Positions 31,678 to 41,256 are shown, counted from the first letter of the stretch. The stretch: 64,000 bases of DNA from Kosakonia pseudosacchari (GCF_900184035.1 NZ_FXWP01000022.1:124001-188000), one strand, 5' to 3'. Translations and numbers: made by a program. Notes: generated by a model from the letters alone, not told the origin.

Positions 31678-32952
31678 TTAAAAATAGTAATCCACGGAGA
31701 GTTGCCAGCGCCTGTCTGGCTGCACGTTATAGGTCTTTTTCACCTCAGCGCGGTAGATTTTTTGCCACTGAAGGGCAATATCCACCGAATTCAGGTGACG
31801 CCTTAGCTCCACAAATCCCATATTTTTCTGGCGCTGCAAATCCCGCTGCCAAATCAGGTTGAAGTCATACTGGTCAGCGATGTCTTTCCAGTACGCCTGC
31901 AAAAGTGCACCACGGCGTGGTGTTAGCCCGTCCTGTACTTGCTGCGCTGTGCTGTCTGCGGGAGCGGCGGCGATCTGTGCAGCGATATACGGTGGCGCGG
32001 CACGAAGTGCGGAGATGGCCTTTTGGCTGTCGGCACTGCCGTTATAGTGGCCCTCCAGGCGAAGGGTTAAATGGTTCTCGCCAGTCCAGGTTAAACCCAC
32101 TGCTGCACGATTACGCCACGCCATATCCCACTGGCTTTCGGGCAGCGCTTCCTGCCAGTTGAAGGGCTGGCGTCCTCCCGCCCATTCAGCATAGACCAGC
32201 GTGGAGCGCGACAGCACCCGCGAAAGATTTACGCCCAACTGAGGGGAGCGGTGTTCTTCCTGTAGCAGCAATAACTGAGGGTTAAGGTTTTCGGCAAAGC
32301 GATAGCTTCCCGCCAGCAAGACGCGTTCACGGGGGTTACTGGCATTCCAGTCAAGGCTGGCGCTGTTCTGCCGCCGACGGGCACTGATTTTGGGCGACCA
32401 GATCACCGTTGCAGACGCCTTGTCCCAAAACTTTTGCAACCGGATCATGGCATTGCCCAGACGGTTGCTGCGCAAGGACTCCGGATCGGCCGATATAGCT
32501 GAACGCACAGTACCGCGACCAAGAAAATCGGTAGGGTTGTAGCCCAGCGCAACACCATAACGGGTGTTAATGCGCCCGACATCGATGGAGGCCTGGGACG
32601 TCAGCGCGTAGCTAAGCCAGGCTTCACGCAAAGTATTGATGTTGCGGTTTTGAGTGAGATGGTGAGAGAAACGGCTGTCGAAGCGGTTCGAAAGGACAAC
32701 CCGCCAGTTGCGTAGCAGGGTTTTGTCCCAGCGCATATCCAGTGATACGCGTTGCTCTTTGGCGCTGTTTTCGTTCAGGCTGCTGGCTATTTCGAGCAGT
32801 GCACTCATTGCCTTGTTTTCCACGGCGCTAAACTCGGTTTTGTCCGCCAGTTCAAGCGCCGCCAGAGTGCTATCCTGCTGTGCGCTGGCAGAAGCGTTGC
32901 ACAGCGCGGCGAGTGCGATGAACCAGCTTACGCGTGCGCGCGTAGCCTTCAT
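31678..32952 (-). CDS. Outer-membrane beta-barrel protein
   Basis: A 424-residue exported protein with a signal peptide (residues 1–24, cleavage after SASA). The mature part has many alternating amphipathic strands and ends in an aromatic-rich strand with terminal Phe (SVDYYF), the signal recognised by the BAM complex. I cannot name the family with certainty; it resembles DUF1302-like barrels. Its ATG overlaps the stop of the LolA-like gene by 4 nt, so it is the last gene of a four-gene export operon. It is probably the outer-membrane end of the route. Confidence 0.75.
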   Translation of the reverse strand: MKATRARVSWFIALAALCNASASAQQDSTLAALELADKTEFSAVENKAMSALLEIASSLNENSAKEQRVSLDMRWDKTLLRNWRVVLSNRFDSRFSHHLTQNRNINTLREAWLSYALTSQASIDVGRINTRYGVALGYNPTDFLGRGTVRSAISADPESLRSNRLGNAMIRLQKFWDKASATVIWSPKISARRRQNSASLDWNASNPRERVLLAGSYRFAENLNPQLLLLQEEHRSPQLGVNLSRVLSRSTLVYAEWAGGRQPFNWQEALPESQWDMAWRNRAAVGLTWTGENHLTLRLEGHYNGSADSQKAISALRAAPPYIAAQIAAAPADSTAQQVQDGLTPRRGALLQAYWKDIADQYDFNLIWQRDLQRQKNMGFVELRRHLNSVDIALQWQKIYRAEVKKTYNVQPDRRWQLSVDYYF

Positions 32953-33740
32953 TGCTCTGTATCCTTAAAATGCGCCAGATAATCGCGCTGTAGCCACGCT
33001 TCCGGGACATCCCGCCAGGCAAAGTTCTGCTGGCGCAGAACGGTAACAAGCTGGGCGTTAACGCCATCAATAATCACCGCCTCGGTGGGACGCACACCGC
33101 CCAGCGCGGGTTCGTAGCGACGATACCAGGTCGTTTTCAGCAGGTTGCCATTAACGGCATAAAACTCCGCTTTACGGCTTTTGAAATCGTTTTTATCGAC
33201 CCAAAGATCCATTGAAGGGTACGGCGCGTCCGGATTGGTTGCGACCAAATGCAGGTGGTAGCAGTCGCGCATTTGCTTTTCACCGTCCTGGATCTGTTCT
33301 ACTGCCAGCAGGCTTGCCGTGTAATCCTCGGCCCAGTTTGCCGTTACGACATCGCCGTTAGACGCTTGCCCCAACAGGCGCTGTTGCGGGGAAATCGGCA
33401 CACTCGCCTGGCTCGCCGGGTCATAAAGCCAGAGATCGCGGCCGCTTTTCAGCGTCAATTTACCCGCATCGCGTTGCGGGCTGATAAAGCGCAGCAGGCT
33501 GCGGAATTGACCGCCATTCGGCGATGCGCGCGAATAAAGCACCAGTTTGCTGGTGTCGTTCTGCTTGCCGTTTTTATAACTGATAAGCGTGGTGACCAGG
33601 CTAAAGGAGCGATCCGGGTTACGTACCTCGTCGCTTTTTTTCAGGATTTGTTGCGCATCAAGCGCGGCACTTGCTGGCATCGCGGCCAACAAGAGCCACA
33701 CCAAGCACCATGGTGCCAGTGGTTTCTTTTGCAATTGCAT
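32949..33740 (-). CDS. Periplasmic LolA-like lipoprotein-sorting family protein
   Basis: A 263-residue protein with a signal peptide (about residues 1–25, ending PASA) and a LolA/LolB-like half-barrel pattern, including SMDLWVDKNDFKSRKAEFY. It looks like the 'outer membrane lipoprotein-sorting protein' family, which is distinct from housekeeping LolA. I chose the ATG giving MQLQKKPLAP with AAGGAAG upstream; the 54-codon extension into the permease gene is not real. By context it should carry a hydrophobic cargo from the permease to the outer membrane. The cargo is unknown. Confidence 0.8.
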   Translation of the reverse strand: MQLQKKPLAPWCLVWLLLAAMPASAALDAQQILKKSDEVRNPDRSFSLVTTLISYKNGKQNDTSKLVLYSRASPNGGQFRSLLRFISPQRDAGKLTLKSGRDLWLYDPASQASVPISPQQRLLGQASNGDVVTANWAEDYTASLLAVEQIQDGEKQMRDCYHLHLVATNPDAPYPSMDLWVDKNDFKSRKAEFYAVNGNLLKTTWYRRYEPALGGVRPTEAVIIDGVNAQLVTVLRQQNFAWRDVPEAWLQRDYLAHFKDTEQ

Positions 33741-33775
33741 TACGTTCTTCCTTGTTAACAGATGAAAGGCAGGGA

Positions 33776-35173
33776 TCAGATATGGCGCAGCGCCTCGACG
33801 ATAGAGACATTCGCCGCGCGTCGTGCAGGCCACCACGATGAGATCACGGTTATCAGCAACAACACGCCGACCACACTGCTCATCATTGCCCACTCGCCCC
33901 ACACGCTGATGTGGATCCTGATTGGCACTGTCACTCCGGGAGGCTGCCAGGTAAGCCCGGCGTGATTAATCAGATAGGCCAGTAATAAAGAGACAATTAC
34001 CCCGATAATTGAGCCAAATAGCCCCAGTAGCGAGCCTTCGCTGAGAAACAAGCGCTGGATATCACGCCGTTTCTGCCCGACAGCCCGCAGTGTGCCAATC
34101 TCCACCGTGCGCTCCATTACCGCCATTCCCATGGTGTTACTGACGGTGAATAGCGCGATGGCGAGGATAAGAACCAGCATGAAATTGAGTATGTTGCCGA
34201 ACATTTTCAGTACCTGGTTATACAACGGCTGTAGCTCGGTGAAGTCGTATACTGCCAGGGGATAATCGGCGAGTTCGCTGGCAAAAAGCTGCTGGAGACG
34301 CGCTCGCGCTGCCGCCATTTGCGAGGTGCTGTGCAGTTGCAGAATGATAGCCGTCGCGCCTGGCGGCTCCTGACCAAATAGCAGTTGTTGCGCCTGGTGC
34401 AGATGGATGCCGACGAAGCTATCGTCTAGCTCGCGAGCGGGTTGCGGCTGAATGCCTTCTACTTTAACGCGCACAATATTCGGCGCGCCGTTACCGGATG
34501 CCGCCAGCAGTTCAATGTAATTGTCGCTATCCGCAGTGTGTGCCTGTCGCGCTTGCTGCGACAGTTGCAGAAGATCGTCTGGGAGATCGGCGGCGTGGTT
34601 CTCTTTTGCCGGAGGAGCACTGCAAGGCTGGCTTTTTGCGAGATCGCATAATTGCAGCAAACGCGCCAGACCGCCGCCAATAAATGCCGAATCTGCTGCG
34701 GCACCAGAATATATCTGGCGGTTTTGCAGGAAATCACCGAGGTGGTATTCGTCCCATTTGTTCAACTGTACTTTACCTGCGGCTTCACTGCCGTAAATCA
34801 GTGCCGGACGTGACGTACCGACCGCATAATGCCCGGCGATGCCCGTCAGCATGAGCACCGGTGTGCTGACGGTGAGCATTGGTTGCAGTACCGGATCGTG
34901 GGCAATGGTATCCATCACTTTCTGGTAATTGCGGATACTGTATTGCGCCGGGTTTCCCGTGCCGTGCAGTAAATAATCGCGATGCTGAATTTGCAGATGA
35001 CCGGTGCTACGCACAAATGTCGTTTGCAAACTGTATTTGATCGAGTGGTTATAACCGCCAAACAACAGAATACCGACGGCACCAACCACAATTGCGCAGA
35101 GCGTTGATAAGGTACGGCGACGGTTGCGCAGCAGGTTGCGCAGCGCGTGTTTCAGCGTTTTTAGTCTCAGCAT
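33776..35173 (-). CDS. ABC transporter permease, FtsX/LolCE/MacB type
   Basis: A 465-residue inner-membrane permease with the topology of LolC/LolE and MacB: TM1 at about 21–41, a large periplasmic domain (about 42–324), then TM2 (325–349), TM3 (380–403) and TM4 (429–448). The cytoplasmic coupling motif MERTVEIGTLRAVGQKRRDI lies after TM2. It is encoded 9 bp after the ATPase gene. Only one permease gene is present, so it probably works as a homodimer, unlike the LolC–LolE heterodimer. Confidence 0.88.
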   Translation of the reverse strand: MLRLKTLKHALRNLLRNRRRTLSTLCAIVVGAVGILLFGGYNHSIKYSLQTTFVRSTGHLQIQHRDYLLHGTGNPAQYSIRNYQKVMDTIAHDPVLQPMLTVSTPVLMLTGIAGHYAVGTSRPALIYGSEAAGKVQLNKWDEYHLGDFLQNRQIYSGAAADSAFIGGGLARLLQLCDLAKSQPCSAPPAKENHAADLPDDLLQLSQQARQAHTADSDNYIELLAASGNGAPNIVRVKVEGIQPQPARELDDSFVGIHLHQAQQLLFGQEPPGATAIILQLHSTSQMAAARARLQQLFASELADYPLAVYDFTELQPLYNQVLKMFGNILNFMLVLILAIALFTVSNTMGMAVMERTVEIGTLRAVGQKRRDIQRLFLSEGSLLGLFGSIIGVIVSLLLAYLINHAGLTWQPPGVTVPIRIHISVWGEWAMMSSVVGVLLLITVISSWWPARRAANVSIVEALRHI

Positions 35174-35182
35174 GTTCTCTCC

Positions 35183-35866
35183 TTATCGATCGCTCGCGCC
35201 GTTCACACTGCCATCGTGGACGACATACAGATCATCGGCCTCGGCAATCACCTGCGGATCGTGGGAAGAGAACACCACCGTAACGGCATGCTCCCGCTGT
35301 AAACGCCGTAACAGCTGTAAAATGGATTTGCCTGTTTTGCTGTCGAGGTTCGCCGTGGGTTCGTCGGCCACCACCAGCATTGGGCGGTGAATGAGCGCGC
35401 GGGCGATAGCGACGCGCTGACGCTGGCCGCCAGAGAGCTGGTTCGGTAATGAATCGGCTTTATCGCCAAGTCCGACGCTCTCAAGCATGTCGTTGACTGC
35501 CTGCTTGCGCCAGGCCGCCGTTCGACGCTGAGCGAGAAGCGGAATTTCAACGTTTTCGCGCGCGGTCAGCACCGGGATAAGATTGAAATTCTGGAAGATA
35601 AATCCAAGATTACGGGCGCGAAAAGCGCTGCACTGGTCGTCGTTGAGGCTGTTCATTTCGCGATCGGCAATCACCAGACGACCACTATCAGGAGTATCGA
35701 TGCCGCCGATTAAATTCAGGAGTGTCGTTTTGCCACTGCCGGACTGACCGGATAATACGGTAAACCGCTTTGCCGCAATGTTGAGCGTCACCTCTTTTAA
35801 TGCGTCAACACGAACCTGTCCTAATAAATAACTTTTACTGACGCCCTGCATTTCAACTGCCCACAT
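35183..35866 (-). CDS. ABC transporter ATPase, LolD/MacB type
   Basis: A 227-residue ATPase with Walker A GQSGSGKTT, Q-loop FIFQNFNLIP, signature LSGGQRQRVAIARAL, Walker B VVADEPTANLD and His-switch SSHD, typical of the LolD/MacB/FtsE class. I chose the ATG giving MWAVEMQGV (AGGGAAC upstream) over a start 48 nt earlier. It is the first gene of the operon ATPase–permease–LolA-like–beta-barrel. The E. coli housekeeping lolCDE lies elsewhere, so this is an additional system. Confidence 0.9.
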   Translation of the reverse strand: MWAVEMQGVSKSYLLGQVRVDALKEVTLNIAAKRFTVLSGQSGSGKTTLLNLIGGIDTPDSGRLVIADREMNSLNDDQCSAFRARNLGFIFQNFNLIPVLTARENVEIPLLAQRRTAAWRKQAVNDMLESVGLGDKADSLPNQLSGGQRQRVAIARALIHRPMLVVADEPTANLDSKTGKSILQLLRRLQREHAVTVVFSSHDPQVIAEADDLYVVHDGSVNGASDR

Positions 35867-36113
35867 TGTTCCCTGTTCCTTACCGTGAAATTCCTGTTTG
35901 TGTCGGCTACCCATTACGGCAGGGGGCGGATTCTATAGATATCATTTTGCTTTGAATATATAGCCTGCTCATTAATGGTTTGGTTAATTATGTTTTTCGG
36001 ATAATTATCGCGGCAGAAGGGAAAATAGTAAGACGATCCCTACTGACAATATGCTGTCAGGAGCCTTCATGCAGACTCGCTGTGTTGATTTTTTTAACGC
36101 AGAGGAACAGAGC

Positions 36114-36479
36114 ATGAACACATTAGTGAATTGGTTTGAATTGCCGGTACAGCAGTTGGATCGTGCGGTAGCGTTTTATGAGCATGTCTTAGGCGGCCAG
36201 TTTCGCCATGAGACCGTAGCCGGTATTGAGATGGCGGTTTTTCCGCATGTAAAACCCGCCACCGGCGGCGCGCTGGTAAAAGGGGCAATGTTCCAGCCGG
36301 CAAGCGGTGGTACAGTGGTTTACCTGGCGACGGCAAACCTTGCGGCTGCGCTGGAGCGCGTGCGTGAAAAGGGCGGTGAGTGTTGTTTTGGCCCGGAAGT
36401 ATTGCCGCAGGGCATTGGTACTATCGCCCTGATTCTTGACAGTGAGGGTAACCGGGTTGGATTGCATCAACCTGCATGA
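36114..36479 (+). CDS. VOC superfamily (glyoxalase-fold) protein
   Basis: A 121-residue small protein of the vicinal-oxygen-chelate fold, with the paired beta-alpha-beta-beta-beta pattern: WFELPVQQLDRAVAFYEHVLG at the start and a second module with ALILDSEGNRVGLHQ at the end. These proteins are metal-dependent lyases, dioxygenases or antibiotic-binding proteins; substrate unknown. ATG 36114 is chosen because of AGAGGAAC upstream. A terminator separates it from the WYL regulator gene 51 bp downstream, which may control it. Confidence 0.82.
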   Translation: MNTLVNWFELPVQQLDRAVAFYEHVLGGQFRHETVAGIEMAVFPHVKPATGGALVKGAMFQPASGGTVVYLATANLAAALERVREKGGECCFGPEVLPQGIGTIALILDSEGNRVGLHQPA

Positions 36480-36488
36480 ACCATTGAT

Positions 36489-36517
36489 GCCCGTGCTGAA
36501 TGCACGGGCTTTTCTTC
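36489..36517 (+). terminator. Intrinsic terminator after the VOC gene
   Basis: An 8-bp stem (GCCCGTGC with GCACGGGC) with a 5-nt loop is followed by TTTTCTT, ending 14 bp before the WYL regulator start. Confidence 0.85.
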
Positions 36518-36530
36518 ATCCGGATAAGTT

Positions 36531-37220
36531 ATGAGCCGTCGTGCTGATCGATTGTTTCAGATAGTTCAGGTTTTGCGTACCCGACGTCGCGTGACGGCGG
36601 CGCTACTGGCTGAGCGGCTGGAGGTTTCTGAACGCACCATCTACCGTGACATTCGCGACTTGTCGCTCTCCGGCGTACCGATTCAGGGCGAAGCGGGCAG
36701 CGGTTACCGCTTATTGCCCGGTTTCGATTTGCCGCCGTTAATGTTTACGGGTCTTGAGGTTGAAGCATTGATCGCCGCTATCGGCATGTTGCAAACGTGG
36801 AGCGGCGATACGCTGGCACAAGCTGCCGGTTCGGCGCAGGAAAAACTGTTGGCAGTGCTGCCTTACGACAAACGCATTACCGCTGAACGCAACCGCATCG
36901 TTTCACCCAATTTTGATAAATACCCCCAGGTACGCGTCTGGTTTGATGTGATGCACCAGGCGATGCGGCTGCATCAGGAGCTGCATCTGCATTATAAAGA
37001 CGACAAGGTAAAAGCCTCGGAGCGGGTGATCCATCCATTAGGGCTGTCGTTTATGGGCAGCGTGTGGGTATTGGTGTCGTGGTGTACGTTGCGCGATGAC
37101 TATCGTTGTTTTCGTCTCGATCGCTGCACGTCGGTCGCTTTTACAGGCAAGACATTTACGGAACGCGCGGACAGATCAATGCAGGATTTTGTTAACCTGC
37201 AGAAAGCGCGCTGGCAATAA
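36531..37220 (+). CDS. WYL-domain transcriptional regulator (YafY-like)
   Basis: A 229-residue DNA-binding regulator. The N-terminal winged helix-turn-helix of the HTH_11/DeoR type spans residues 1–60 (RTRRRVTAALLAERLEVSERTIYRDI). A WYL ligand-binding domain covers about 130–215, where the usual W-Y-L appears as WVLVSW followed by LRDDYRCFRLDR. WYL proteins sense ligands or nucleic acids; the signal here is unknown. It may regulate the adjacent VOC gene. A shared terminator lies between it and convergent tsx. Confidence 0.87.
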   Translation: MSRRADRLFQIVQVLRTRRRVTAALLAERLEVSERTIYRDIRDLSLSGVPIQGEAGSGYRLLPGFDLPPLMFTGLEVEALIAAIGMLQTWSGDTLAQAAGSAQEKLLAVLPYDKRITAERNRIVSPNFDKYPQVRVWFDVMHQAMRLHQELHLHYKDDKVKASERVIHPLGLSFMGSVWVLVSWCTLRDDYRCFRLDRCTSVAFTGKTFTERADRSMQDFVNLQKARWQ

Positions 37221-37246
37221 AAAAGCCGACCATCGGGTCGGCTTTT
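37221..37246. terminator. Bidirectional terminator between WYL regulator and tsx
   Basis: An 11-bp stem (AAAAGCCGACC with GGTCGGCTTTT) with a 4-nt loop carries A and T tracts that serve both strands of this convergent pair. Confidence 0.92.
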
Positions 37247-37262
37247 ATGCGAGGCGGCGGGA

Positions 37263-38135
37263 TTAGAAGTTGTAACCAACCACCAGGTAACCACCCCAAC
37301 CGGTAGAACGTACATAGCTATCGCCCAGGGCTGCATCATCTTTGAACTGACCGCCATTGTGCCAGTAACGCGCAACCACAGAGTAGTGCCAGTGATCGTA
37401 GCCCAGCGAAAGAATATGGCTGGAAGCAATCGAGTTGTTGGTGCGGAACTGCTCGCCGTTAACATAGTAGCGGCTGTCGCCCAGTTTTGAACCCCAGTCA
37501 AAGTTGGTAAAGCCGATGTAGCTCAGCTGGCCGCCCCACAGGCTGGTGATTGGCACGAAATATTTAACTTTGAAGCGGTAGCCGTCCCATTCGTTCTGGT
37601 TTTCGGCACCGTAGTTCTGCCACTGGTATTTCGCATAGACGTTCAGGGAGAGGCTCATCGGCAAGCCGGTGTCGATGTCGGTACCCAGACCCATGTACCA
37701 GGTGCTCTGACGACCAGATTCGTTGCGACCCATGTCGTAGATGTAGTTGTTAGCGAAGTACCACTCTTTGAACGGACCGAAACTCAGATCGGTTCCCGTC
37801 AGTTTATCAATAGAGAAACGCGGCTCGATTTCCATAAACAGCGGCGAACCGTGGTTCCAGATCCCCTTCGCACCGGTGTTGCCACCGAAGAAGACCGGCG
37901 CATCCAGGTAGCCGTAGAAATCAAACCAATCTTTCTTGGCGAACGCTTCATATTCCAGATAAGTATCGTTACGCGGAACAGGTCCGAAACGGGTGTGATA
38001 GCTGCCCACCACGTTTACGCTCTGGTGCCACCAGTCGGAAACGTATTCAGGTTTGCTGTTATCCGCTGCGTTAGCAGTAAAAGAAGCGGAAAGCGCCAGA
38101 GCAGCACCGGCTGCGAGAATTGTTTTTTTCATCAT
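37263..38135 (-). CDS. tsx: Nucleoside-specific channel Tsx
   Basis: Tsx is the outer-membrane nucleoside channel, also a receptor for phage T6 and colicin K and a route for albicidin in E. coli. The 290-residue precursor has a signal peptide ending TANA, the [20 protein letters not shown] start of the mature barrel and a terminal Phe (VVGYNF). It is slightly shorter than the 294-residue E. coli protein: the loop near residues 215–225 and the C-terminal loop differ, which are surface loops expected to vary under phage pressure. A second in-frame Met follows directly, so the start could be one codon later. Confidence 0.96.
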   Translation of the reverse strand: MMKKTILAAGAALALSASFTANAADNSKPEYVSDWWHQSVNVVGSYHTRFGPVPRNDTYLEYEAFAKKDWFDFYGYLDAPVFFGGNTGAKGIWNHGSPLFMEIEPRFSIDKLTGTDLSFGPFKEWYFANNYIYDMGRNESGRQSTWYMGLGTDIDTGLPMSLSLNVYAKYQWQNYGAENQNEWDGYRFKVKYFVPITSLWGGQLSYIGFTNFDWGSKLGDSRYYVNGEQFRTNNSIASSHILSLGYDHWHYSVVARYWHNGGQFKDDAALGDSYVRSTGWGGYLVVGYNF

Positions 38136-38300
38136 TACGCCACTGATTGAGATCCCAGACGGGAGTGAAAGAAAGCACGCATGGAGTTTCTAAATGTTTC
38201 ATATTTCTGCGCGCCTATTATAAGTATCCGCGTTCACAAAAATATGTGTTGTTTCACATTATTGACACACGCGTAATCGATTGCGTTCACGTTTGCGTGC
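38136..38300 (-). promoter_or_regulatory. tsx promoter with CRP-like sites
   Basis: On the minus strand a perfect TATAAT lies at 38217–38222. A CRP-like site TGTGAAACAACACATA at 38243–38258 is centred about 40 bp upstream of the expected start point, and a weaker one near 38276–38291. This matches the E. coli tsx arrangement of two CRP sites flanking CytR. Operator assignment is by inspection only. Confidence 0.5.
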
Positions 38301-38395
38301 AATAAACGACGGCGATTGTACTGGCATTTATCGATATTGCAAATTGGTGAATGTGATGAAGAGATGACAAAAAAGAAGAAAATGTATGACAGAAG

Positions 38396-38421
38396 GTAAG
38401 AAAGGGCGACAGCGTCGCCCT
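38396..38421 (-). terminator. Intrinsic terminator after yajI
   Basis: On the minus strand an 8-bp stem (AGGGCGAC with GTCGCCCT) with a 3-nt loop is followed by TTCTTACC just beyond the yajI stop. Confidence 0.78.
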
Positions 38422-38425
38422 GATG

Positions 38426-38968
38426 TTACTGCAAATTGGCGGGCTGGATGTCGTGAATGCGGACAAAGCCTAACTGCTCTGGTGTGATGCCGTTAAGTTG
38501 CAACGGGATGTCCACGTCGCTCGGCGCCAGTGTGCTGGCCGGTGCGTTAATCAGCTGGTTTTGTACGTTCACTTCCTGGTAGTTCTCGGTAGTGCCCTGA
38601 ATCTGGCCCCATTCAACGGTGCCGCTAAAAGCCGGTAACGGATCGTTGGATTCGCCCTGGATCCGCAACACGACGCGGGTTCCCGCCGCAGTCGGCGCGA
38701 TATTTTGCAACGACATCCGCAGCATACCGATTTGGCTATTCAACCGGGCGGGCGTGTTGGCACCTGGCAGCAGGTAAACGCCGCCGCCGGATTTGGCATT
38801 CAGCGTATTCTGCTGGGTGATTTTCACCGTCTCTTTGTTCAGCTTGCTCATTTCATTATTGAGCGTGCTGACACTTTGATGAAGCTGGCGAACTTCGCTT
38901 TGCTGGGCGCAGGCACTGAGGGCAAAAAGGCTTCCCAGTAACAGGGTTCTTAGGTAACGTCTTGTCAT
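38426..38968 (-). CDS. yajI: DUF3251 lipoprotein YajI
   Basis: YajI is a lipoprotein of unknown function. The 180-residue product begins with a lipoprotein signal and lipobox LSAC, followed by a short coiled-coil stretch (about residues 25–55) and a beta-rich domain ending FVRIHDIQPANLQ. I selected the ATG giving MTRRYLRTLLLG, since the 21 upstream codons are not conserved. It is divergent from nrdR with 153 bp between them. Confidence 0.93.
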   Translation of the reverse strand: MTRRYLRTLLLGSLFALSACAQQSEVRQLHQSVSTLNNEMSKLNKETVKITQQNTLNAKSGGGVYLLPGANTPARLNSQIGMLRMSLQNIAPTAAGTRVVLRIQGESNDPLPAFSGTVEWGQIQGTTENYQEVNVQNQLINAPASTLAPSDVDIPLQLNGITPEQLGFVRIHDIQPANLQ

Positions 38969-39085
38969 TGTGTCTGTTTCCTTGGATAGGATCTTCTCTG
39001 TAATGGTAGATCGCAACGGCCTCGTTGCCATCGATCCATTGTCTCAAAAACGGTCTGCCTTTGTTGTCATGCCAGTTCAGGGTAA

Positions 39086-39571
<486 letters not shown>

Positions 39572-39573
39572 TC

Positions 39574-40677
39574 ATGCACGACGAAATGTACATGGCGCGG
39601 GCGCTGAAACTGGCGCAACGCGGGCGTTTTACGACTCACCCGAACCCGCGTGTCGGCTGCGTAATTGTCAACGATGGCGAAATTGTCGGCGAAGGTTTCC
39701 ATTACCGTGCTGGCGAACCGCACGCGGAAGTGCATGCATTGCGCATGGCGGGCGAACGGGCTCGCGGCGCAACAGCGTACGTTACGCTCGAACCGTGCAG
39801 CCATCACGGGCGGACGCCGCCATGCTGTGAAGCGTTGATTAATGCTGGCGTCGCGCGCGTGGTCGCCGCGATGCAGGATCCTAATCCACAGGTTGCCGGG
39901 CGCGGTTTGTATCGCTTGCAGCAGGAAGGTATCGAAGTCAGCCACGGCTTAATGATGAGTGAGGCTGAAGCGTTAAATAAAGGCTTTCTCAAACGCATGC
40001 GCACCGGGTTCCCTTACGTGCAGCTTAAGCTCGGCGCGTCGCTTGATGGCCGTACCGCAATGGCCAGCGGCGAAAGCCAGTGGATCACCTCACCGCAGGC
40101 GCGACGTGATGTGCAACTGCTACGCGCGCAGAGCCACGCGATCCTGACCAGCAGTGAAACGGTGCTGGCGGACGATCCGGCACTGACCGTGCGTTGGACC
40201 GAGTTAAATGCGGATACGCAGGCTCTTTACCCGCAGGAAAATTTGCGTCAACCGGTACGCATTGTTGTCGACAGCCAGAACCGGGTGACACCTCAGCATC
40301 AGTTAGTTGGCCTGCCGGGAGAAACCTGGTTTGCCCGCACGCGCGCCGATGAGCGCCAGTGGCCTGAAAATGTGCGTGAAATTATCGTACCGGAACATAA
40401 TGGCCATGCCGATCTGGTCACGCTGATGATGCTGCTCGGCAAACAGCAGATCAACAGTGTGTGGGTCGAAGCGGGCGCACACCTTGCCGGAGCATTGTTG
40501 CAGGCCGGCCTGGTGGATGAGCTGATTGTCTATCTGGCGCCTACACTGTTAGGCAGCGATGCGCGTGGTCTGTGTGTGCTGCCGGGATTATCCGCCCTTG
40601 CGGATGCTCCACACTTTAAATTCAATGAGATACGTCAGGTTGGCCCGGATGTCTGCCTGCATCTCACTCATGCGTGA
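39574..40677 (+). CDS. ribD: Riboflavin biosynthesis deaminase/reductase RibD
   Basis: RibD performs steps two and three of riboflavin synthesis: deamination of the pyrimidine, then NADPH reduction of the ribosyl side chain. The N-terminal deaminase has zinc motif HAE and PCSHHGRTPPC; the C-terminal reductase starts around residue 147 with KLGASLDGRTA and contains the VEAGAHLAGALLQAGLVDE segment. It has 367 residues, as in E. coli. ribE follows after 89 bp. No FMN riboswitch is seen upstream of this cluster. Confidence 0.98.
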   Translation: MHDEMYMARALKLAQRGRFTTHPNPRVGCVIVNDGEIVGEGFHYRAGEPHAEVHALRMAGERARGATAYVTLEPCSHHGRTPPCCEALINAGVARVVAAMQDPNPQVAGRGLYRLQQEGIEVSHGLMMSEAEALNKGFLKRMRTGFPYVQLKLGASLDGRTAMASGESQWITSPQARRDVQLLRAQSHAILTSSETVLADDPALTVRWTELNADTQALYPQENLRQPVRIVVDSQNRVTPQHQLVGLPGETWFARTRADERQWPENVREIIVPEHNGHADLVTLMMLLGKQQINSVWVEAGAHLAGALLQAGLVDELIVYLAPTLLGSDARGLCVLPGLSALADAPHFKFNEIRQVGPDVCLHLTHA

Positions 40678-40766
40678 TGCCTGCTGTAAAAGGGAAGCAG
40701 CGCGTAAAATATTATGCTAAAATCCGCCCCCCTGCGGGGTCCGAACTGAACCTGTGAAGGAAGTGT

Positions 40767-41237
40767 ATGAACATTATTGAAGCCAACGTTGCTGCTCCGG
40801 ACGCTCGCGTCGCCATCACCATTGCCCGTTTCAACAACTTCATCAACGACAGCCTGCTGGAAGGCGCGATTGATGCGCTGAAACGCATCGGTCAGGTGAA
40901 AGATGACAACATCACCGTCGCGTGGGTGCCTGGCGCTTACGAACTGCCGCTGGCGGCAGGTGCGCTGGCAAAAACCGGTAAATATGACGCGGTGATTGCG
41001 CTTGGTACCGTGATCCGCGGTGGTACCGCGCACTTTGAATATGTTGCCGGTGGTGCAAGCAATGGCCTGGCGCATGTTGCGCAGGACAGCGAGATTCCGG
41101 TGGCTTTCGGCGTGCTGACCACTGAAAGTATTGAACAAGCCATCGAACGCGCTGGCACCAAAGCCGGTAACAAAGGTGCGGAAGCCGCACTGACCGCGCT
41201 TGAAATGATTAATGTATTGAAAGCCATCAAGGCCTGA
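40767..41237 (+). CDS. ribE: 6,7-dimethyl-8-ribityllumazine synthase RibE (RibH)
   Basis: Lumazine synthase condenses the pyrimidinedione with dihydroxybutanone phosphate; it forms a 60-mer icosahedral shell in E. coli. The 156 residues carry the phosphate-binding [14 protein letters not shown] region, catalytic His in that motif and the [19 protein letters not shown] segment. AAGGAAG precedes the ATG. nusB follows 19 bp downstream. Confidence 0.98.
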   Translation: MNIIEANVAAPDARVAITIARFNNFINDSLLEGAIDALKRIGQVKDDNITVAWVPGAYELPLAAGALAKTGKYDAVIALGTVIRGGTAHFEYVAGGASNGLAHVAQDSEIPVAFGVLTTESIEQAIERAGTKAGNKGAEAALTALEMINVLKAIKA

Positions 41238-41256
41238 TTTTTGTAAGGGGAATTCC

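Noticed and set aside
31678-35866. The ABC operon as the housekeeping lolCDE
   Set aside because: There is only one permease, an associated LolA-like gene and a barrel, and the location differs from lolCDE in E. coli.
27047-37262. yajD (HNH nuclease gene expected after secF)
   Set aside because: No frame with the yajD product's features occurs between secF and tsx; the accessory block is there instead.
40678-40766. FMN riboswitch upstream of ribE, or TPP riboswitch near thiL or thiI
   Set aside because: The upstream gaps are short and show no conserved riboswitch core; these genes are not riboswitch-controlled in E. coli either.
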